The notes under the pieces were generated by a model, which saw only the letters and a program-made list of their open reading frames with translations, made no database searches and was not told the origin of the DNA. A program made the translations under genes and the position numbers. DNA of 64,000 nt, taken from the NCBI RefSeq assembly GCF_002079305.1, contig NZ_CP015039.1, positions 3,333,501 to 3,397,500 of the forward strand, given 5' to 3'. Source of the DNA: Rhodovulum sp. P5 (GTDB lineage: Bacteria; Pseudomonadota; Alphaproteobacteria; Rhodobacterales; Rhodobacteraceae). Below are positions 29,791 to 39,293 of this stretch, piece by piece (position 1 is the first letter of the stretch; each line of letters opens with the position of its first letter).

Positions 29791-30996
29791 TCAGACCGGA
29801 CGCACGCCCATTCCCGCCCGCATCAGCGTCTTGCGCACGGGGGCCAGCGAATAGAGACCCGCAATGCCCGCCGCGCGCAGGTCGCGGGCCACCGGTTCTC
29901 CGCGCATGGAGACGCGGTTGAGCATGTCGATCCCGGTGACGCGGGCCAGGACCTCGGGCCGCCGGCGGCGGTTGTAAAGCTCCAGCATTCGGTCGTTGCC
30001 GATATCGGCGGGGGCCGCGCGGGACAACTCCAGCAGGACACGGGTGTCGGCAAGGCTCATGTTCAGGCCCTGCGCGCCGATGGGCGGGACGACATGGGCG
30101 GCCTCGGCAATCAGTGCCGTGCGCTCGTCGTGGAACCTCTCGGCGATCTGGCTGATGATCGGCCAGACCGTGCGGCGGGTCACAAGATTGAGGGGACCGT
30201 AGATCGCGCCGGAACGTGCCGTCATCTCGGCGTTGAACTCGGCCTCGGGCATGCTGGCCAGACGCAGTGCCTCGGGCCCGTGCTCCATCCAGACGATGGC
30301 CGAACAGGGCTTTCCGTCGCGGTCGGGCAGGGGAACCAGCGTGAACGGCCCGCCCGAGCGGTGGATTTCCGTCGATACGTTATGGTGCGGTTCGGGATGG
30401 GTGACAGCGAAGGCCAGTGCCTTTTGCCCGTAACGCATGGTGCGCACGCCGATCCCGACAGCCTCCCGCACGGGGGAGTTGCGTCCGTCCGCGGCGATCA
30501 GCAGCTTTGCCGAGACACGTGTTCCGTCCGTCAGGGTGACCAGCGCCTCAACATCCCGGGTCAGAACCGATTTCGTCCCGACGCCGGTGCGGAATTCCAC
30601 ATTGGGCAACTCGGTCAGCCGGGCCACCATTTCGCGGCGCAGCAGCCAGTTGGGCAGGTTCCATCCGAAGGGCTGTTCGGACAGGTCGGAGGCGTTGAAG
30701 TCGCGCGTGATACGGGGCGCCGGGGTCTTGCCGCCCGCATCGACGATGCGCATGGTCTGAAGCTCGGTCGCATATGGCGCCAGTCTGTCCCACAGACCGG
30801 CATCCTTCAGGACCTTCAGGGAGGGTTGCAGGAAAGCCGTGGTGCGCAGGTCTGCACCGTCGGCCGTTTCCTCGGTCACGGGCGGTGCCGGGTCAACGCA
30901 CAACACCGAAAAGCCGGCCGATCCGAAAGCGGCCGCCGCAGTCATCCCGGCAACACCGCCGCCGGAGATCAGAACGTCTTTGGAAATGCGCGTCAT
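29791..30996 (-). CDS. UbiH/UbiF/COQ6-family FAD monooxygenase
   Basis: 401 aa. Hydroxylates the aromatic ring of a ubiquinone precursor, judging by family. It has the GxGxxG-type dinucleotide motif ISGGGVAGM, the DG motif (LLIAADGRNSPVRE) and the ALIAEAAHVVPPIGAQGLNMSLAD block. The usual GDAAH reads EAAH here, so the first Asp/Gly of that FAD motif is replaced. Which ring position it acts on (C5, C6 or C1) cannot be read from sequence. Confidence 0.85.
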   Translation of the reverse strand: MTRISKDVLISGGGVAGMTAAAAFGSAGFSVLCVDPAPPVTEETADGADLRTTAFLQPSLKVLKDAGLWDRLAPYATELQTMRIVDAGGKTPAPRITRDFNASDLSEQPFGWNLPNWLLRREMVARLTELPNVEFRTGVGTKSVLTRDVEALVTLTDGTRVSAKLLIAADGRNSPVREAVGIGVRTMRYGQKALAFAVTHPEPHHNVSTEIHRSGGPFTLVPLPDRDGKPCSAIVWMEHGPEALRLASMPEAEFNAEMTARSGAIYGPLNLVTRRTVWPIISQIAERFHDERTALIAEAAHVVPPIGAQGLNMSLADTRVLLELSRAAPADIGNDRMLELYNRRRRPEVLARVTGIDMLNRVSMRGEPVARDLRAAGIAGLYSLAPVRKTLMRAGMGVRPV

Positions 30997-31057
30997 GTCA
31001 CCCTCCTGAACCCCAGATAGCGTGGTGCCGCCCGAGGTCCAAGAGGCGTTTGACGGA

Positions 31058-31258
31058 TCAGCCGCGGCTGAGCCAGACCATAATGGCCAGCATCACCCAG
31101 GTGGCGACGACCGCGGGCATGAAGAGCCCCAGCACGCCCCATTTGACCACGGCGAAGGCCCAGAGCCCCGCACCGATCAGGATGACGGCCCAGATGCTGG
31201 CATCGGTGACGAGGCCATTGCCCTTCTTCGGCGCGTCTTCTGTCATATTCGTTCCCAT
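31058..31258 (-). CDS. Small two-helix membrane protein
   Basis: 66 aa beginning MGTNMTEDAPKKG. Two hydrophobic stretches (SIWAVILIGAGLWAFAVV and GLFMPAVVATWVMLAIMVWL) are joined by a short turn, so a helical hairpin in the inner membrane is likely. A GGGAGAC ribosome site precedes ATG 31258. The longer frame upstream is not used. It sits between the ubiH-type gene and the HAD gene on the same strand. Function unknown. Confidence 0.75.
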   Translation of the reverse strand: MGTNMTEDAPKKGNGLVTDASIWAVILIGAGLWAFAVVKWGVLGLFMPAVVATWVMLAIMVWLSRG

Positions 31259-31344
31259 GAATGTCTCCCTATTGGTGCGGCGATCAAACCATATGCGGCA
31301 TACTGGAATATGTGGCGGAATGTCGCAAGCAGATCCGGTCATCC

Positions 31345-31995
31345 TTAACCGCCGGTCAGTCGGCCAAGAAAGGCGGTCAGGTCGTCGGTGTGATGGTCGA
31401 TATGCCCGGCGGGCTCTTCTGCCGGGGCGACATGGACCGTGCGCAGCCCCATCGCATGCGGTTCGGCGAGGTTCCGCGCATCGTCTTCGAACATCGCGCC
31501 TTCCCGCGGGACGATTCCCGCTTGCGCAAAAACCTTCTCAAACGCCGTGCGCCGCGGTTTCGGCTGAAAGCCCGCATGCTCGACGCCATAGACCGCATCG
31601 AACACGCCCGACAGGCCGCGCGCCGCCAGCACCCGTTCGGCATAGGGGGCCGATCCATTGGTATGGACGATCCGCCGCCCCGGCAGGGCTGTGATGCGCG
31701 CCCGCAGGTCGGGGTCCGGCGCAAGGTGGTCCAGAGAGATGTCATGGACATCGGTCAGGTACGGTCCGGGGTCGACGCCGTGCACCTCCATCAATCCGGC
31801 CAGTGTGGTGCCGTATTCGGCCCAATAAGCCTTGCGCAGCCGGTTGGCCTCGGCCTCGGCGACGTTCAGCGCGTCCATCACGAAGGCGGTCATGCGACGC
31901 TCGATCTGATCGAACAGGCGCGCCTCTGGCGGGTAAAGCGTGTTGTCCAGATCGAAGACCCAAGCCCGGACATGTGAAAACGAAGATGCAACCAT
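31345..31995 (-). CDS. HAD-superfamily pyrimidine 5'-nucleotidase-like hydrolase
   Basis: 216 aa. HAD motif I is WVFDLDNTLYPPE at residues 11-23, motif II IVHTNGS, the lysine motif in FQPKPRRTAFEKV and motif III MFEDDARNL. The order and the NTLYP signature match the SDT1/PHM8-type pyrimidine nucleotidases. Start placed at ATG 31995 since residues upstream look non-coding. It diverges from the GntR gene, sharing a 103-bp promoter region. Confidence 0.88.
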   Translation of the reverse strand: MVASSFSHVRAWVFDLDNTLYPPEARLFDQIERRMTAFVMDALNVAEAEANRLRKAYWAEYGTTLAGLMEVHGVDPGPYLTDVHDISLDHLAPDPDLRARITALPGRRIVHTNGSAPYAERVLAARGLSGVFDAVYGVEHAGFQPKPRRTAFEKVFAQAGIVPREGAMFEDDARNLAEPHAMGLRTVHVAPAEEPAGHIDHHTDDLTAFLGRLTGG

Positions 31996-32098
31996 TCTGC
32001 ATCGATACCGTGCTGCGGCATTCGGCACAATTGCCGGGGCTTGATTTGCCGCGGCGCAGAGCACTATTGTCTACCACGGTATGCAGGAGCGCCCCTAG

Positions 32099-32752
32099 AT
32101 GAAGGACATCCGTCCCGCGCACAAGGATGCGTATGACCTTATATTGGAAGCGATCGATGTGGGCGTCTACGCGCCCGGCGACCGGCTGGTCGAAAGCGAA
32201 CTGGCCGAACGTTTCGGCGTTTCCCGTACGCCGATCCGCGAAGCGCTGCAACGTCTGGAAACGCAGTCGCTGCTGACCCGCGACGGGCGCAGCCTGATTG
32301 TCGCCTCGCTTGGCCACGACCAGATGGCAGAGCTTTATATCGTGCGCTCTGAACTGGAGGGGCTGGCGGCGCGGCTGGCCGCGCAGCACGCGACGGCAGA
32401 GGAAATCCGGGTCTTGCGCGCCATGGTTCAGGAGGACCGCAAGCACCTGAACGACCCGGTCGCCCTGTCACGGGCAAACCGTCGGTTTCACAAGCAGATC
32501 CATCTGGCCTCTCACAACCGGTATCTGGTGCAGCAGCTCGATCTTGTGCATCGGACCATGGCGCTGATGGCGACGACATCGCTGGCCATCGACGGGCGTG
32601 GGCAGGATGCGCTGGCCGAGCATGATGCGATCATCGCGGCTATCGAGGCAGGCGATGGTGATGCGGCGAGCGAGGCGCTCAAGAGCCATATCTCGATCGC
32701 GTTCGAGGCGCGCCTTCGCCACGACGCCGCTGCGCTTTTTCCTGACGGCTGA
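32099..32752 (+). CDS. GntR-family regulator (FadR/FCD subfamily)
   Basis: 217 aa. The N-terminal winged helix (LVESELAERFGVSRTPIREALQRLE) is followed by an all-helical FCD domain with the metal-site residues of the family (SRANRRFHKQIHLAS, EHDAIIAAIEAGD, SHISIAFEA). It probably senses a carboxylic acid. The last 74 bp overlap the 3' end of the convergent glycosyltransferase gene. The target is unknown; the divergent HAD gene is a candidate. Confidence 0.92.
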   Translation: MKDIRPAHKDAYDLILEAIDVGVYAPGDRLVESELAERFGVSRTPIREALQRLETQSLLTRDGRSLIVASLGHDQMAELYIVRSELEGLAARLAAQHATAEEIRVLRAMVQEDRKHLNDPVALSRANRRFHKQIHLASHNRYLVQQLDLVHRTMALMATTSLAIDGRGQDALAEHDAIIAAIEAGDGDAASEALKSHISIAFEARLRHDAAALFPDG

Positions 32753-34700
32753 CGACCGCATCGTCGGGGTGCAACTGCGCGTGCACCTTTGCGATGATCT
32801 CTTCGGCATCGGGGTCCGCCTGGGGCGGTTCGAACAGGCCGTGGCGGGTCTTGTCCCAAAAGAACGGACGCGACGCCATCTCCCATAGCGCGTTGTAGGA
32901 GGCCATCGACGCCAGCGGGAAATAGACGTGGAGTGTGGGAAGCCATGCAAGAAGCCTGAGCTTGCCAGCGCGTGACAGGCCGAACGCCCCGACCCCGAGA
33001 TTGACCAGCTCGGCGGCGACGAACAGACCCACCAGCACGGTCATGCCTCCCGAAGGAAGAATCCCGGCAAGCGGATGACCGAAACCCAGCATCAGCCCCC
33101 AGAACGACCACAGCAGCGGTGCGAAGGCGAACTGCGACAGCGTGCCGAGAAAGAGCACCTGCATCCCCGCAAACCCCCAGCCGCCCAACTGGCGCCAGAG
33201 CCGCGCGGGATTGCGCATATGGCTGGCCCAGGTCATCGCATAACCCTTCAGCCAGCGAGAGCGTTGCCGGACCCAGGGCCAGGCGCGGCAGTTGGCTTCC
33301 TCTTCGGTGATGCTGTCCAGAAACTCTGTCCGATAGCCGTGCCGGGCAAGCCGCAGGCCCAGATCGGCATCCTCCGTGACATTGTGGGCATCCCAGCCGC
33401 CCAGCGCCTCCAGCGCGGTTCGGCGGAAGAAGAGCGTCGTCCCACCCAGAGGAACCGGCAGGCCCATGCGCGCCATGCCGGGCAGGATCACCCGGAACCA
33501 CCCTGCATATTCGATCGTGAAACAGCGGGAGAGCCAGTTGGTATCGGTGTTGTAGAAATCCAGAACGCCTTGCACGCTGGCCACGTCGGCGCCGCGGCTG
33601 TGGAAGTGATCGACCACCTTGCGGATCTGATCGGGGGCCGGGGCGTCCTCTGCATCGTAGACGCCGACGATGGAGCCTCGGCAGAAGTCGAGCGCGAAGT
33701 TCAGGGCGCGCGGCTTGGTCTTCAGTGTTCCGGCGGGCACCGTCACGCAGCGCATCCAGCGGGGCAGGTGGGTGCGGTGCAGCATTTCCCGTGTCAGGAT
33801 GTCGTCGGCCTCGGTCACAAGGCAGATGTCCAGAAGCGCGCGCGGATAGTCGAGCCGCGAAAGGCGTTCGATCAGGCGCGCCATGATCTCGGTCTCGCGA
33901 TAAAGGGGCACGAGGATCGAAACCACGGGCAGGCGGGCAATCGTCGGGATGTCAGGTTCCGGCCGCTGCCGCAGGGCCCGCGCCTGAACGAGGGCTGCGG
34001 TCAGTTTCAGCGCGGTCCCCAGCACCATCCATCCCACCGTCCACAAGGTGAGCGCCGCCAGCAAAGCCAGCGGAGCCACAAGTGCCGTGACCAGAAGCAC
34101 CGCAAGGAATGCCACCACGGCGGCGCGCGGACCGGCCGCATACCAGAACCGGCAGCTTTCGTCCGGGGATACGCGGAATTCCGCGGCCTGTGCCAGATGG
34201 TGCCCCCGCTGTTGCAGCAATGTCCGGTGCAACTCTTCTTCGCTGCAAAGGACCATGATGGCGGGGTGCAGATCGGCGGGAAGGGTACGACTTTCCGCGG
34301 CGAAATGTTCGGGCCGATGCGTGGCGATCAGGGTTCCACCGGCCACACGGCGCCAGGGCAGGAGCCCCTGTCGCAGGCATCGCGCCGCACCGATCACGTC
34401 GATCAATCGCGGATCGGGTGGGAAATTCTGAAAATCAGCGTGCCCCGCGTCGTATTGCTGCGACCGTGCCTCGCCCAACGCATCGCCCGTGATCTCGCCA
34501 TGTGCCAGCAGCAGTTCGCCAAGGCCGACATCCATCCGCGAATGGTCGGAAAAGGCGGTTGCAAGGGCCTGGGGCGACAGGGTCCCCGTGGCAAGCAACG
34601 CCTCGCCCAGGCGGCGATCCCTGTCCTCAGGGCGAAGTTCGGGGTCCGCTGGCCCGGATAGCCGTGACCGGGCCGCGGTCAACGGTATGACAGGCGACAT
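32679..34700 (-). CDS. Membrane glycosyltransferase (GT2) with N-terminal MshEN/GspE-like domain
   Basis: 673 aa. Residues about 20-190 (RRLGEALLATGTLSPQALATAF, LGELLLAHGEI) resemble the c-di-GMP-binding MshEN/GSPII_E N domain, including an LGELL-type repeat. Two membrane segments follow (about 210-255). The GT2 catalytic domain has LVPLYRE, VTEADD, YDAEDAP, VQGVLDFYN, EDADLGLRL and QRSRWLKG. Several C-terminal membrane helices follow. It is predicted to polymerise or export a surface polysaccharide, possibly under c-di-GMP control. It overlaps the convergent GntR gene by 74 bp. Confidence 0.87.
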   Translation of the reverse strand: MSPVIPLTAARSRLSGPADPELRPEDRDRRLGEALLATGTLSPQALATAFSDHSRMDVGLGELLLAHGEITGDALGEARSQQYDAGHADFQNFPPDPRLIDVIGAARCLRQGLLPWRRVAGGTLIATHRPEHFAAESRTLPADLHPAIMVLCSEEELHRTLLQQRGHHLAQAAEFRVSPDESCRFWYAAGPRAAVVAFLAVLLVTALVAPLALLAALTLWTVGWMVLGTALKLTAALVQARALRQRPEPDIPTIARLPVVSILVPLYRETEIMARLIERLSRLDYPRALLDICLVTEADDILTREMLHRTHLPRWMRCVTVPAGTLKTKPRALNFALDFCRGSIVGVYDAEDAPAPDQIRKVVDHFHSRGADVASVQGVLDFYNTDTNWLSRCFTIEYAGWFRVILPGMARMGLPVPLGGTTLFFRRTALEALGGWDAHNVTEDADLGLRLARHGYRTEFLDSITEEEANCRAWPWVRQRSRWLKGYAMTWASHMRNPARLWRQLGGWGFAGMQVLFLGTLSQFAFAPLLWSFWGLMLGFGHPLAGILPSGGMTVLVGLFVAAELVNLGVGAFGLSRAGKLRLLAWLPTLHVYFPLASMASYNALWEMASRPFFWDKTRHGLFEPPQADPDAEEIIAKVHAQLHPDDAVVSRQEKAQRRRGEGAPRTRSRYGS

Positions 34701-34800
34701 GGGCGGTGCTCTTTAGAACTGCACCGCCTTCATCGGCTGTTAAGGTTAATGAACGGTAAACCCGCGCCCCACGCGCGGATCAGGCGGCGGGGGCCGGGTT

Positions 34801-36087
34801 TCAGACCATTTCGATCCGGATCATGACAGGGTCTTTGGCAACCACCCCGGTGTCGGCAAACCCGGCCCGGGCATGGTCCAGCGCATCGCGCGTGGTCTTG
34901 TGCGTCACGATCAGAACAGGGGCGCTGGGGCTGTCATGGCGATACTGGCGCATCCGGTCGATGGATATCCCGGACTCGCCCAGAACAGTGGCCACCTTTG
35001 CCAGCGCGCCGGGGCGGTCCTCCAACTCCATCCGCAGGTAGTAGGGTGCCGCGGCGCTGGCCCGTGCGGGGCGTGCCGTCTCTAGCGCGGTCGCCGGTTG
35101 CCCGAAAGTGGAGACGCGGATGCCGCGGGCGATATCGATCACGTCCGACATGACGGCGCTTGCGGTCGGGCCTTCGCCCGCACCGGCCCCGCGCAGCACG
35201 ATCTGGCCGACGGCGTCGCCCTCCAGAACCACCATGTTGGTCGGGCCCTCAAGCTGACCAAGAGGGGAGGCCGCGGGAACCAGACAGGGGGTCATCCGGC
35301 ATTCCAGACCGCGCCCGGTCATCTGCGCCACGCCCAGCAGCTTGATCCGGAAGCCCATGTCGGCCGCCTGCCGGATGTCGTCGATCGAAATCCGCTCGAT
35401 CCCCTCCAGATCCATCGCGGCGAAATTCACCTTGGTGCCATAGGCGATGGAGGCCAGCAGGGCGAGCTTGTGGCCCGCGTCGATGCCACCCACGTCAAGC
35501 GTCGGGTCAGCCTCAAGATAACCAAGGGCGTTGGCCTCGTTGAACACCGTTTCATAGGGCAGGCCCTCGCCTTCCATCCGGGTCAGGATGTAATTGCAGG
35601 TGCCGTTCATCACGCCCATGATCCGGGTGATCTGGTTGCCGGCCAGCCCCTCGGTCAGCGCCTTGACGACCGGAATGCCGCCGGCGACCGCGGCTTCGAA
35701 CCGGATCACGTGGCCCGCCGCTTCGGCTGCTTCCGCCAGGGCTTGCCCGTGAATGGCCAGCATCGCCTTGTTGGCGGTCACGACATCCTTGCCCGCGGCG
35801 ATGGCGGCCTCGGTCGCGGCCTTGGCAGGCCCGTCAGACCCGCCCATGAGTTCCACGAAGACATCGATATCGTCGCGCTGGGCCAGCGCGACTGGGTCGT
35901 CCTCCCAGTCATAGGCATCCAGGGAAACGCCGCGGTCCTTGTCCCTGGTGCGGGCCGAGACGGCCGTGATCGTCAGCGGCCGGCCGCTGCGCTGGGCCAG
36001 AAGGTTCGCGCGCGACTGGATGATCTTGACGACACCGGCGCCGACGGTGCCAAGCCCGGCAATGCCTAGGCGCAAGGGGGTGGTCAT
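34801..36087 (-). CDS. hom: Homoserine dehydrogenase
   Basis: 428 aa. Reduces aspartate semialdehyde to homoserine for threonine and methionine synthesis. It has the Rossmann motif LGIAGLGTVGAGVV, VTANKAMLA, the catalytic region GIPVVKALTEGLAGNQITRI, NGTCNYILTRM and EADPTLDVGGIDAGHKLALL, and a C-terminal ACT domain (DRPGALAKVATVLGESGISI) for feedback control. Mono-functional type, without aspartokinase. Confidence 0.97.
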   Translation of the reverse strand: MTTPLRLGIAGLGTVGAGVVKIIQSRANLLAQRSGRPLTITAVSARTRDKDRGVSLDAYDWEDDPVALAQRDDIDVFVELMGGSDGPAKAATEAAIAAGKDVVTANKAMLAIHGQALAEAAEAAGHVIRFEAAVAGGIPVVKALTEGLAGNQITRIMGVMNGTCNYILTRMEGEGLPYETVFNEANALGYLEADPTLDVGGIDAGHKLALLASIAYGTKVNFAAMDLEGIERISIDDIRQAADMGFRIKLLGVAQMTGRGLECRMTPCLVPAASPLGQLEGPTNMVVLEGDAVGQIVLRGAGAGEGPTASAVMSDVIDIARGIRVSTFGQPATALETARPARASAAAPYYLRMELEDRPGALAKVATVLGESGISIDRMRQYRHDSPSAPVLIVTHKTTRDALDHARAGFADTGVVAKDPVMIRIEMV

Positions 36088-36167
36088 GGTCGGGTCTCCG
36101 ATTGGCCGTCTGTCTGGGTTCGCGGGTTGTTAGCGCGATGATGCAGGGCTTGCAACGCGTGGCACCG

Positions 36168-36494
36168 CTATTCGCTGCGCGCCTTCAGGGCGGCCGCCTT
36201 CTGGCGCAGGATCGCGGCGCGGGCTTCGAAACCCGACGTCTCGTCACCGGCGGGAACCGGGCTGACCGCCCGCGCCCTGAGCGTCGCACCGCTCGCGTCA
36301 ATTGCCCCGGCCAGTTGCGGTGTCACGCGTGGATCCTGTTCGGGAACAAGCAACGGGTCGATCGGAATCAACCGCGGATAGATGGCCGGAACCTCGCGGG
36401 CGGGTTCGGTCGTGTCGATGTCCGGAAAAGGGGTGCAGCCCGGCGACAGTGCCGCAAGGGAAAGCGCCCAGAACCCTGTCGTCATGTAGCGCAC
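36168..36494 (-). CDS. Small lipoprotein of unknown function
   Basis: 108 aa. The N-terminus is a lipoprotein signal with lipobox LSPGC (Cys about residue 20). The mature part is Pro-rich and ends in a basic helix (AAILRQKAAALKARSE). Location: inner or outer membrane, facing the periplasm. It lies 80 bp upstream of hom on the same strand. ATG 36485 is an alternative start. Confidence 0.75.
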   Translation of the reverse strand: MRYMTTGFWALSLAALSPGCTPFPDIDTTEPAREVPAIYPRLIPIDPLLVPEQDPRVTPQLAGAIDASGATLRARAVSPVPAGDETSGFEARAAILRQKAAALKARSE

Positions 36495-36659
36495 CGTCTC
36501 ATCCTCATCCGAACCTTCCCTGCAGTACGCTTGCCGGTAGCATCGGGCAAGCTGATGGTGCGGTAAGGTTATTCGATGGTTGCCGCTGGCGGTGGTGCAG
36601 CGAAGACCGGCCCGAATTCCGGCTGCGATTGCGTGGCTGCTTGCGCGAGAAACGAGATT

Positions 36660-36734
36660 TGGCTGGGGTGGTAGGATTCGAACCTACGATACACGGTACC
36701 AAAAACCGCTGCCTTACCACTTGGCTACACCCCA
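36660..36734 (-). tRNA. tRNA-Gln(TTG)
   Basis: Minus-strand cloverleaf. Acceptor TGGGGTG/CACCCCA, D-arm GCCAAGTGGTAAGGC, anticodon stem GCGGT/ACCGT, loop TTTTGGT (anticodon TTG), T-arm GTAGGTTCGAATCCTAC, encoded CCA. Confidence 0.93.
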
Positions 36735-37048
36735 ACGGTGGACGCGTAGATACGCTGTGAGCGCGACGGCTTCAAGCCGTTTCTGTCAAAATCTCAGCAC
36801 AAAACTCGGCCTCTTCACCGGCGTGGGAATCGCCTTCGCCGCAGGTCATGGATCGGCCCAGGCTGTGTGCCGCATACCCCAACCAGAGACAGGCAAATGC
36901 ACTCGCCACAATGGACGGGCCAAAGCGTTCGGGAACGCAGACCGGTTGCAGGAGGTCTGGTTCGAGACCGGAATCTCCGTTCGACAGGGGGAGTTCGGGC
37001 GCGCGGGACGCCCGAGGCGCAGTCAGGTCGACCGGTGCTCAAGCCCGT
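36735..37048. other. Intergenic region, no gene seen
   Basis: About 310 bp between tRNA-Gln and the end of the secreted repeat protein. Open frames here are shadows or lack ribosome sites. I see no T-run terminator. Confidence 0.4.
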
Positions 37049-37890
37049 TTACACGATGTCCCAGTCCAGCCCGACATTGGCGATGACGTGGAACGTCTCT
37101 TCCCCGTTCTCCATTTCCCAATAGCCAACCATGCCGGTATCCCGGCGCCACAGGACATCGTCCGTCTGATCGCCGTTGAAGTCGCCGGTGTCCGCGACCG
37201 ACCAGTCGGTTCCGGCAAAGCCGATGACGTGGAACGTCTCTTCCCCGCCATCCATTTCCCAGTAGCCGACGCTGCCGGTGTCCTTGCGCCACAGGATATC
37301 GTCGGTGCCATCGCCGTTGAAATCGCCGGTGCCCTCGACCGTCCAGTTGGTTCCGGCATAGCCGATGACATGGAACGTCGCATCCCCGCCGTCCATTTCC
37401 CAGTAACCGACATTGCCCGTGTCCTTGCGCCAAAGGACGTCTTCGGTGCCGTCACCGTTGAAGTCGCCGATCCCTTCCACGAGCCAATTGGTGCCAGCAT
37501 AGCCGATGACGTGGAATGTTTCATTCCCGTCGTCCATTTCCCAGAAGCCGACACTGCCGGTGTCCTTGCGCCAAAGGACGTCTTCGGTGCCGTCGCCGTT
37601 GAAGTCGCCGGTGCCCTTGACGGTCCAGTCGGTGCCCGCAGAGCCGATGACGTGGAAGGTTTCGTCGCCCTCCTGCATCTCCCAATAGCCGACCGTCCCG
37701 CTGGTATAGCGCCACAGGATATCCATGGTGCCATCGCCGTTGAAATCGCCGGTTTCCTGAATCGTCCAGCTTGTGGCGACGTCGGCAAGGAAGTGATAGG
37801 TTGCTGCCCCGTCATGCATCTCCCAGAAACCGACCCGGCCGGTTGACTTTCGCCATAGAATGTCGCTGGTTGCGTCGCCGGTGAAGTCGT
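37049..37890 (-). repeat. Six tandem 141-bp coding repeats
   Basis: The C-terminal part of the secreted repeat protein is built of consecutive units of 47 codons. Units 3, 4 and 5 (reading from the 5' end of the gene) are the most alike at DNA level; the outer units have drifted. The pattern suggests expansion by unequal crossing-over or gene conversion, and read assembly here may be error-prone. Confidence 0.85.
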
Positions 37891-39241
37891 GGGCGGCCTC
37901 TGCCTCCGACAGGGTGATCTCGACGGTGGACTCCGGCTGTTCGGTCACATCGAAGCTTTGGCCGGTGAAGTCGCCCTGCAGCGTGATCGATGCGTCTGCT
38001 GCGTCATCGCCGTCGAAGTCGACGGAGATCACCGTGGACGAGACCGACGAGGAGACCGAGGTCACGGACCCCAGAACCGATTGCAGGGTCAATGTGTCTT
38101 CGGCCATGAAATCGGTGATCACGTCGCCGTCGAGTTCGCTGGCGCCGTCGGCCATGAAGGTATCGCGGCCGTCGCCACCCGTCATCGTATCGGCGCCTTC
38201 GCCGCCCTCGATGATGTCGTCGCCGTCGAATGCGAAAATCCGATCATTTCCGCCAAAGCCATCGATCATGTCGCCAACACCCGCACCGCTTGCGAAGGTG
38301 CCGAATATCATGTCCGCCCAATCGTTCGCGCCAAGGACGACGCCGTCTGCCGGCGTGTCGTCCACCTCGAACACAATATCGAAGTCGGGCGAATAACTTT
38401 CTCCGTCGAATGTGATGGAGGTGAATTCCTGCGAGGCCTCGTCGGTCACGGGGCCTGTAAGGATCTGCAATTCGTCGTCGTTGCGATCGGTGAAGACCAG
38501 ACTGTCCAGTCCGAAATTGCTGTAATCGGTCAGATCGATCGGAGCGCCGCCCAGGGCCTCGATCTCGTTCATAAGATCGACCAGTTCCCCAAGATCGCTT
38601 GGGAAGGTGCCGTTCAACGTCAGCAGGTGGTCGAAGAGGTTCAGTTCCACGGCCGAGGTCGTGACGCTGAAGCCGAAGATGGTGTTGCCGTCATCCGTGA
38701 CTTCGATGGCGGGAATATCGTAGGCGGCGAGGGTCGCGACGATCTCTGCCATACGCGACGTGGACAGGACAGCCATATCCTGAATGTCGTCGAGGATCAC
38801 GGCGAAGTCGAAAATGTCGGAGAAGCTTTGCGGTAGGCTTCCCGATATGGTCAGGGTGACATCGCCGGATGTCAGGGTGTAGCCACTGCTCAGCAGCGAG
38901 AAGGCAAGGATCTCTCCCGTGCCGTCCTTGTCAATCGTGACCGTGTCGATCTCCCCGGTCGCGACCCCTGTGTCGATGGCCTCGAACAACGCCTCCAGCG
39001 TGCTGACCGGCCCGATGCCCGTTCCGGTTGCAACGACGTCGAAGTCGCCGTAAGTCAGGTCAAGCCGGGTCGAGGACAGCGAATTGACCGTCGGATCGTT
39101 TGTGTCACTGTACCCAAGAAACTCGTCGAGCTCGGTCTCGTAGTCGAGGCTGATGGTATAACCCGCTTCGCCATTGGCAAAGCTTTCTGCCATCTCGTAC
39201 ACGGTCCGGAACAAGTCGGTGGTAAGGGTGACGGCAACCAT
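37049..39241 (-). CDS. Secreted RTX/FG-GAP (VCBS) repeat protein
   Basis: 730 aa with no N-terminal signal peptide, which fits type I secretion. The first 300 residues are acidic and beta-rich. Residues about 330-385 contain glycine/aspartate RTX-type calcium nonapeptides (GGNDRIFAFDGDDIIEGGEG, GADTMTGGDGRD). A hemolysin-type linker follows, then six tandem copies of a 47-residue unit, GDFNGDGT(E/D)D(V/I)LWR-x-GxVG(F/Y)WEM, to the C-terminus. Each copy carries the DxNxDGxxD calcium loop of FG-GAP repeats; the first copy diverges most. No type I exporter lies in the window. Likely a surface or matrix adhesin. Confidence 0.85.
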   Translation of the reverse strand: MVAVTLTTDLFRTVYEMAESFANGEAGYTISLDYETELDEFLGYSDTNDPTVNSLSSTRLDLTYGDFDVVATGTGIGPVSTLEALFEAIDTGVATGEIDTVTIDKDGTGEILAFSLLSSGYTLTSGDVTLTISGSLPQSFSDIFDFAVILDDIQDMAVLSTSRMAEIVATLAAYDIPAIEVTDDGNTIFGFSVTTSAVELNLFDHLLTLNGTFPSDLGELVDLMNEIEALGGAPIDLTDYSNFGLDSLVFTDRNDDELQILTGPVTDEASQEFTSITFDGESYSPDFDIVFEVDDTPADGVVLGANDWADMIFGTFASGAGVGDMIDGFGGNDRIFAFDGDDIIEGGEGADTMTGGDGRDTFMADGASELDGDVITDFMAEDTLTLQSVLGSVTSVSSSVSSTVISVDFDGDDAADASITLQGDFTGQSFDVTEQPESTVEITLSEAEAAHDFTGDATSDILWRKSTGRVGFWEMHDGAATYHFLADVATSWTIQETGDFNGDGTMDILWRYTSGTVGYWEMQEGDETFHVIGSAGTDWTVKGTGDFNGDGTEDVLWRKDTGSVGFWEMDDGNETFHVIGYAGTNWLVEGIGDFNGDGTEDVLWRKDTGNVGYWEMDGGDATFHVIGYAGTNWTVEGTGDFNGDGTDDILWRKDTGSVGYWEMDGGEETFHVIGFAGTDWSVADTGDFNGDQTDDVLWRRDTGMVGYWEMENGEETFHVIANVGLDWDIV

Positions 39242-39293
39242 CGGTCAAGCTCTCTTCCAGTCAATTTCGTTCAGGGGCAATGGGCAGCGCGAG

